Shown: one piece after another, positions 59,979 through 64,000 of the stretch
How positions within the stretch are numbered: the first letter of the stretch is position 1
How the letters are laid out: each line of letters opens with the position of its first letter
Assembly (NCBI RefSeq): GCF_002159765.1
Contig: NZ_NFJH01000006.1
Location: forward strand, 1 to 64,000
Direction: 5' to 3'
Origin: Collinsella sp. An268
GTDB taxonomy: Bacteria; Actinomycetota; Coriobacteriia; Coriobacteriales; Coriobacteriaceae
DNA length: 64,000 nucleotides
The notes under the pieces: model-generated
The model's input: the letters and a program-made list of their open reading frames with translations, nothing else
The model's database searches: none
What the model was told of the DNA's origin: nothing
Program-made: the position numbers and the translations under genes

Positions 59979-60964
59979 TGCTGGTTGCTGTGGCGATGGC
60001 GGCGGTTGCCGTTACCGCCGTGCCGCTCGCGCGCGGCCGCTACCAGCTGCCGCCTGCGCGCCGTGCGCTCGTGGCGCTCATTCCGCTGTGGCAGGTCGCG
60101 ATGATGGGCGTGAGCTTTGCTGCGGGGGCGTTGCGCGGTGCGGGCGTTGCGTGGGTTCCCCTCTGCGAGGTCATAGTGGCCGGCGTGGGGTTTGCCTGCG
60201 CGGCGTTTAACCCGCGGCTCTTCGCAGGTATCGAGCAGGCAGGCGCTCAGGACGTGGCGGCAGCTCGCGCGCAGGCGCTCGAGGAGCAGGTGGGCGTGCA
60301 GCAGGCCTATCTCGAGCAGGCGGAGCGCGCAGCCGTTGAGGCGGTGCGGAGCCGTCACGTGTATGCCGATGAGTTCGAGCGTATCGCCGAGGCGCTCGCG
60401 GCGGGAGACGTGCCCGGTGCCCTGGTGGCGGTTGAACGCACCGACGCGATGATTCCGCGCTCGGGCGGGAGGCTTTGCCAGCACCCCGTGGCGGACGCGC
60501 TGCTCAAAGCCAAGATGGCGCAGGCCGCGGGCGAGGACGTGGATCTTCAGGTGCATGCCGACGTGCCCTATGAGCTCGAGTTGTCCGACGCCGAGCTCTG
60601 CGCGGTGGTGTCCAACCTCGTCAACAATGCGATCGCGGCAGCGGCACGGGTGGCGGAAGCTGCAAGGAATCGCGATGCGGAAGATCTCGTACCGCCTCAG
60701 GTCGCCGTGACGATTGGCACGACGCGGGGGTATCTTGCGGTGCGCGTCGAGAACCCCTATCTCCCGGAGGAGGACGCAACCCTGCGGGAGCTTGCCGCGC
60801 CGCGTCGCACGCTGCGCCCGACGGAGCGCGTGCACAATCTGCCTCAGCACGGGTGGGGGCTCTCCATTGTGCGCGAGCTTGCCGAGCTGCGCCAAGGCTC
60901 GCTCAAGCTCGAGGTGGCGGACGGTCGCTTTCGGGCGGTCGCGCTGCTCAAGCTGGGGAAGTAG
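59960..60964 (+). CDS. GHKL sensor kinase with ATPase domain (AgrC-like)
   Basis: A 334-aa protein with three short membrane helices (residues 2-24, 35-60, 63-84), a coiled coil (95-130), an altered His helix (S-R-H-V-Y-A-D-E-F, no Asp after His), the helper motif HPVADALLKAKMAQAAGED and an HATPase_c domain: N-box ELCAVVSNLVNNAIAAA near residue 210 and G-box G-W-G-L-S-I-V-R-E-L near residue 297. It is the only gene of the three with an ATPase, so it may phosphorylate the His helices of sensors A and B in trans. It ends the operon. Confidence 0.9.
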   Translation: MLVASLVLVAVAMAAVAVTAVPLARGRYQLPPARRALVALIPLWQVAMMGVSFAAGALRGAGVAWVPLCEVIVAGVGFACAAFNPRLFAGIEQAGAQDVAAARAQALEEQVGVQQAYLEQAERAAVEAVRSRHVYADEFERIAEALAAGDVPGALVAVERTDAMIPRSGGRLCQHPVADALLKAKMAQAAGEDVDLQVHADVPYELELSDAELCAVVSNLVNNAIAAAARVAEAARNRDAEDLVPPQVAVTIGTTRGYLAVRVENPYLPEEDATLRELAAPRRTLRPTERVHNLPQHGWGLSIVRELAELRQGSLKLEVADGRFRAVALLKLGK

Positions 60965-61078
60965 CCGCAGCGTCGCCCTTTGCGTATCAGACGCTGCCGA
61001 CCCGCGGGTTTGCGGGACGTGCGGCGCGCGCTGTGGGCATTCCCAAGGTCTTGCGCGCCGTCTCTTTATCTCGTTGAC

Positions 61079-61107
61079 GATTTGTGACCCCGGGTGCTGC
61101 GTTTGTG
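61079..61107 (+). promoter_or_regulatory. Candidate LytTR operator of the LPXTG gene
   Basis: TTTGTGAC occurs at 61079-61086 and again at 61100-61107, starts 21 bases apart, the LytTR spacing. The sequences resemble the pair at 56959. A weak promoter TGGGAA (61115-61120), 17 bases, CAGAAT (61138-61143) follows. Confidence 0.7.
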
Positions 61108-61194
61108 ACAAATCGCTGGGAATCGACGGTGCTCCCGCGCAGAATGGACGCATTGCGCGTTGTCACGTGCCCATTGCTGCTTGGGAGGATGCAT

Positions 61195-62547
61195 ATGGCT
61201 GCTCATCGTTACGTTAAACCGTTCATTGTCGCCGGGCTCACCGGCGCCCTGTCGCTCGGCGCCCCCATGGCCGCGTTCGCTGAGGATGCCGTTGCTGCGG
61301 ATAATACCTCCGCGCCTGTGGTTGCCACCGCAACGCAGGAGGACGTGCTTTATGAGATCTGGGGCGTTTACAACGAGGCGGGCGCGTGCGTTGTTTACAG
61401 CAACACAGAGTGGCCATTGGGCGCCAATGATTATATGTTCCAGCTTCACCGGGTCGAGGGGTATGAGGACACCGTTATCACTGAAGGGGTGACCTTCTCC
61501 TCTGATAACGAGGACGTACTCTGGGTGGATCCTGAGGGCCTCAGCATGAGGACGGGCCCTGCCGGCTCTGCGCGGGTAACTGCTTATCTCAACGAAGTGG
61601 AGGTCGCGCATCTCGACTACACCGTCATCGACTATGTACCTGAGGATGCTGTGGGCTATGCCTTTAGCGGGTACGTGAGCGATTCGCGCGATGCGCTCAC
61701 GTTCTCGCCCGGTTCGCGCTACGAGCTGCAGTATTTCAAGGTCGCTCCAGCAAACGCCGCGGGCGAGGTTGTGGGCGATGAGGTCTCCAACAAGGTCGTC
61801 TACAGCTCGAGCGATAGCTCCGTGTTCCGCGTCAATGAGGCGTACGGTTACATCGAGGCGCTCAAACCCGGCACGGCGGACCTCATCGCCACGGTGTATG
61901 ACGAAGACGGAACGACCGTCTTGGGCACTGCTACGCTTTCCTACACCGTACGCAGCTATGAAAGTCTCATTGATGAGTCGATGGTGTTCGATCATTCAAT
62001 TCCTGGCGTGTCCGAAGATGTGCAATATACGTATGATGATCGCGGCAACGTAACAGGCATCTCCTACGATATGGCTAACGGTGCCGGTTCGTGCGCTGTT
62101 TTTCTGTGGACCGGCGCTAATGCCGAGGGCTCAAACGTTTCCTATTTGGGTTGCACCACCTCGTCAAGCAACGAAGCTGTGGTGAAGGTTACACGGGACG
62201 ATACTTACGGAGTCGACCGTCTTGAGTTCGTGGGAGTCGGAACGGCTACGGTGACCTTGGTGGGTACCTTCTCCGTCGATAACGGTGTGACTCGAAGCGG
62301 CTCAAGTGAAACGCGAACCGTGACGCGCACCATTGCGGTTACGGTGACCGATTCCTCTGCGCCGGCTGAGACCGAGCAGCCGAAGGACGAGCAGAAGCCC
62401 CAGGATACGACGGACAACAAGAACAAGTCCGATGGCGAGGGGCTGCCCGAGACGGGTGACCCGGCATTTGTCGCGATGGGGATCGCCGGCCTCGCGGGCG
62501 TCGGTGCCGTGGCTGCGGGCGTGCGCTCGCGCCGTCGTGAGGACTAG
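61195..62547 (+). CDS. LPXTG-anchored surface protein with Ig-like repeats
   Basis: A 450-aa cell-wall protein. Signal peptide residues 1-27 (K-P-F-I-V-A-G-L-T-G-A-L-S-L, cut after A-A-F-A). The mature part holds three beta-rich Big_2/bacterial-Ig-like units (VTFSSDNEDVLWVDPEGLSM, VVYSSSDSSVFRVNEAYGYI, LGCTTSSSNEAVVKVTRDDT). A Pro/Glu/Lys-rich linker leads to the sortase signal L-P-E-T-G near residue 415, a membrane helix and the tail R-S-R-R-R-E-D. ATG 61195 has GGGAGG 6 bases upstream; ATG 61189 is too close. Its AT content is higher than the neighbours'. It is probably controlled by the LytTR system just upstream. No sortase gene is in the window. Confidence 0.93.
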   Translation: MAAHRYVKPFIVAGLTGALSLGAPMAAFAEDAVAADNTSAPVVATATQEDVLYEIWGVYNEAGACVVYSNTEWPLGANDYMFQLHRVEGYEDTVITEGVTFSSDNEDVLWVDPEGLSMRTGPAGSARVTAYLNEVEVAHLDYTVIDYVPEDAVGYAFSGYVSDSRDALTFSPGSRYELQYFKVAPANAAGEVVGDEVSNKVVYSSSDSSVFRVNEAYGYIEALKPGTADLIATVYDEDGTTVLGTATLSYTVRSYESLIDESMVFDHSIPGVSEDVQYTYDDRGNVTGISYDMANGAGSCAVFLWTGANAEGSNVSYLGCTTSSSNEAVVKVTRDDTYGVDRLEFVGVGTATVTLVGTFSVDNGVTRSGSSETRTVTRTIAVTVTDSSAPAETEQPKDEQKPQDTTDNKNKSDGEGLPETGDPAFVAMGIAGLAGVGAVAAGVRSRRRED

Positions 62548-62633
62548 CGCGGTCGCATAACGCGCAGGCAAGTCTGCATCGGGTGGGGTTCCGGGTAACC
62601 GGGCCCCGCCTGTTCGCTACCGAGTCGTCTTTG

Positions 62634-63476
62634 CTACCACGCCGCGCGAACCTGCTCGAGCACGCGCTCCATCGTCTCGTCGATCTTCTTGCGCTTGAGC
62701 TCGCACTCCCAGATGGTGATAACGGCCCATCCGGCTTCCTCGAGCGCCGCGACCGCCGCCTTGTCGCGCTCGACGTTGCGGCGGAACTTCGCCTCCCAAA
62801 ACTCGGTGTTGCGCTTGGGGACGCTCGGGTGGCAGTGGGGGCACCGATGCCAGAAGCAGCCGTTGATGAAGATCGCTATCTTGCGTCCGGGAAAGGCGAT
62901 GTCGGGGCGTCCCGGCGCCTTGGCCCACTGTAGGCGGTAGCCAGTGTATCCGGCGGCGCGTAGGCGCTGACGCACCAGAAGCTCGGGCTTGGTGTTGGCA
63001 CGCTTGTTGCCCTGCATGGACTTGCGGATGGCAGCCCGGCGACGCACCAGCTCCGCTTCGTCATCGTGCGCGGGAGCCGCGGCCAACGCCTCGACCAGCC
63101 CCTCGTCTGCCGGCATCCAGGCAAGACTTAAGAGCTCCCCGCGACCGACCCAGCGCAGGTCGAGCTGGCGGTCGGAGCGGGTGGGCTCGCCTGTGGCGAG
63201 GCGGCAGAAGAAGCACTCCATCGAGAGGTGGAAATCGGGATAGTCGTATTCGACGGTATAGAAGGCGCGGAGGTGCTCGACCGTGATACCGAGCTCCTCG
63301 GCGAGCTCGCGCTGGCAGGCGTCCTCGGCGGTCTCGCCGCGCTCGACCTTACCCCCGGGAAACTCCCAGAGACCGCGCATGTCACCGTAGCCGCGCTGCA
63401 CCGCAAGCACCTCGCCGGTGGCTGTGCCATCTTCCATGCGGCGGATGATGCCCGCTGCCACATGTACGGTTTTCAA
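62634..63476 (-). CDS. Fusion of Nudix hydrolase and Vsr-type endonuclease
   Basis: One 280-aa frame joins two repair domains. Residues 1-135 are a MutT-like Nudix hydrolase with the box G-G-K-V-E-R-G-E-T-A-E-D-A-C-Q-R-E-L-A-E (followed by E-L-G-I), complete for catalysis. Residues 150-280 are a very-short-patch-repair (Vsr) endonuclease: S-M-Q-G-N-K-R-A-N-T-K-P-E, G-R-P-D-I-A-F (metal-binding Asp) and N-G-C-F-W-H-R-C-P-H-C-H, then FWEAKFRRNVERD. MutT-type enzymes hydrolyse oxidised nucleotides; Vsr nicks at T:G mismatches. TTG 63476 has GGGAGG 7 bases upstream on the minus strand. No cytosine methylase gene is nearby. Confidence 0.92.
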   Translation of the reverse strand: MKTVHVAAGIIRRMEDGTATGEVLAVQRGYGDMRGLWEFPGGKVERGETAEDACQRELAEELGITVEHLRAFYTVEYDYPDFHLSMECFFCRLATGEPTRSDRQLDLRWVGRGELLSLAWMPADEGLVEALAAAPAHDDEAELVRRRAAIRKSMQGNKRANTKPELLVRQRLRAAGYTGYRLQWAKAPGRPDIAFPGRKIAIFINGCFWHRCPHCHPSVPKRNTEFWEAKFRRNVERDKAAVAALEEAGWAVITIWECELKRKKIDETMERVLEQVRAAW

Positions 63477-63706
63477 GGCGCACCTCCCATGCCGTGCGAC
63501 CGCCGCCGCAATCCGTCCGTCTCGCGTGCGCGCACGCCTCGCCTCACGCCGCATAGCTGTCCGCGCCCGCCAGCGCACTATGCTAGCAAAAGCACAAGCC
63601 AACGTTCAGGTTTTCTGTCCGGGCGAACCGGTATGATAGGGCGTAGACATTTCTGTGGCGTCGGCGCTGCTGGGGCGCCCGGCGCCTCTGCGAGAAAGGC
63701 TACGCG

Positions 63707-64000
63707 ATGGCTGCGCAAGAAAAGAAGCTCCCCCTGGTTTGCCATGCCATGCATCTCGATCCTCTGCCGCTGCAGGCGGCAGGCGCGCGCTATGCCGTGT
63801 GCTGGGGCGGCGGCATGCCCGAGCCCGAGGGGAGCTTGGGCTACCTCATCTCGTTTACCGGCAAGCGCACAGGGTACGTGATTGGTTGGGTGCGCGACGG
63901 CGGGTATGTCTACGCTTGCGACGATTATCTGACCGACGTTCCCTCAGACGCCCCCATTATCTCCGCCGCACGGTGGAGCGATAACCCCACGGCAGGTCGC
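63707..64000 (+). CDS. Unknown protein, runs off the window
   Basis: ATG 63707 has GAAAGG about 9 bases upstream, and 98 codons are open to the window edge. The visible part reads M-A-A-Q-E-K-K-L-P-L-V-C-H-A-M-H, then Y-A-V-C-W-G-G-G-M-P-E-P and a strand-rich GYVIGWVRDGGYVYACDDYL. No signal peptide or membrane segment. I do not recognise the family. TATGAT at 63632-63637 may be the -10, without a clear -35. Confidence 0.7.
   Translation, partial: MAAQEKKLPLVCHAMHLDPLPLQAAGARYAVCWGGGMPEPEGSLGYLISFTGKRTGYVIGWVRDGGYVYACDDYLTDVPSDAPIISAARWSDNPTAGR

Noticed and set aside
62585-62607. Terminator after the LPXTG gene
   Set aside because: A GC-rich hairpin is present, but it is imperfect and has no T-run, so I did not list it as a terminator.

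Overview
The window is GC-rich, gene-dense bacterial DNA with short intergenic gaps, many ATGA/GTGA start-stop overlaps and frequent GTG or TTG starts. Gene content fits an actinobacterial gut organism of the class Coriobacteriia (Collinsella-like): a Tad pilus cluster, a complete C-P lyase operon ending in a PHP-family phosphoesterase like the one described from Eggerthella lenta, an LPXTG-anchored surface protein and several OmpR/LytTR regulatory systems. The taxonomic call is inference from gene content; no rRNA lies in the window.

Layout. 1-1150: two poorly known genes (DUF1349 protein, hypothetical). 1229-2450: rsgA with its promoter. 2517-3240: an IS200-type insertion sequence. 3443-13019: a Tad (Flp) pilus locus (cpaB, tadZ, tadA, tadB, tadC, two short Flp-like pilins, two TadE-like pseudopilins, a large TadG-like protein, an unknown secreted protein and a DUF192 protein), nearly all translationally coupled. 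13019-14013: a frameshifted Abi_2 (HEPN) abortive-infection gene followed by structured non-coding DNA. 14235-14307: tRNA-Phe on the minus strand with promoter and terminator. 14472-20274: a GH5-like protein, rsmI, metG, rsmA, tatD. 20651-32238: phosphonate import (phnD, phnC, two phnE) and C-P lyase (phnGHIJK, phnM, phnL, phnO, PHP phosphoesterase). 32254-37430: pentapeptide protein, oxidoreductase, acyl-ACP thioesterase, MIF-type tautomerase, MscS channel, patatin. 37638-39653: KefB-like antiporter. 39765-44484 (minus): response regulator, ABC ATPase, two permeases and histidine kinase, arranged like a lantibiotic/peptide-resistance system. 44679-48036: a VanR/VanS-like pair and a DUF2974 hydrolase. 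48450-49925: ABC-F ATPase. 50233-53299: pstB-phoB-phoR behind a candidate Pho box. 53821-55851: htpG. 57089-62547: a LytTR regulator, two tandem membrane sensors without an ATPase domain, a third GHKL kinase, and an LPXTG surface protein. 62634-63476: a Nudix-Vsr fusion. 63707-64000: the start of an unknown gene.

The most interesting system is 56959-62547. Two paralogous multi-span membrane proteins carry the AgrC-type His helix but stop before the ATPase domain. Their cytoplasmic halves are about 90% identical in DNA while their membrane halves have diverged. A third protein supplies the only ATPase. A LytTR regulator precedes them, and similar pairs of direct repeats with a 21-bp period (the LytTR spacing) lie upstream of both the regulator operon and the LPXTG gene. 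Together this suggests a split, possibly heteromeric, sensor controlling a surface protein.

Second, the large intergenic gaps hold long inverted repeats (35426-35489, 53375-53570, 56056-56208) and an eight-copy 9-mer array (48103-48343), which gene annotation does not explain.

Third, the phn operon lacks phnF, phnN and phnP. The terminal PHP enzyme probably replaces the last two.
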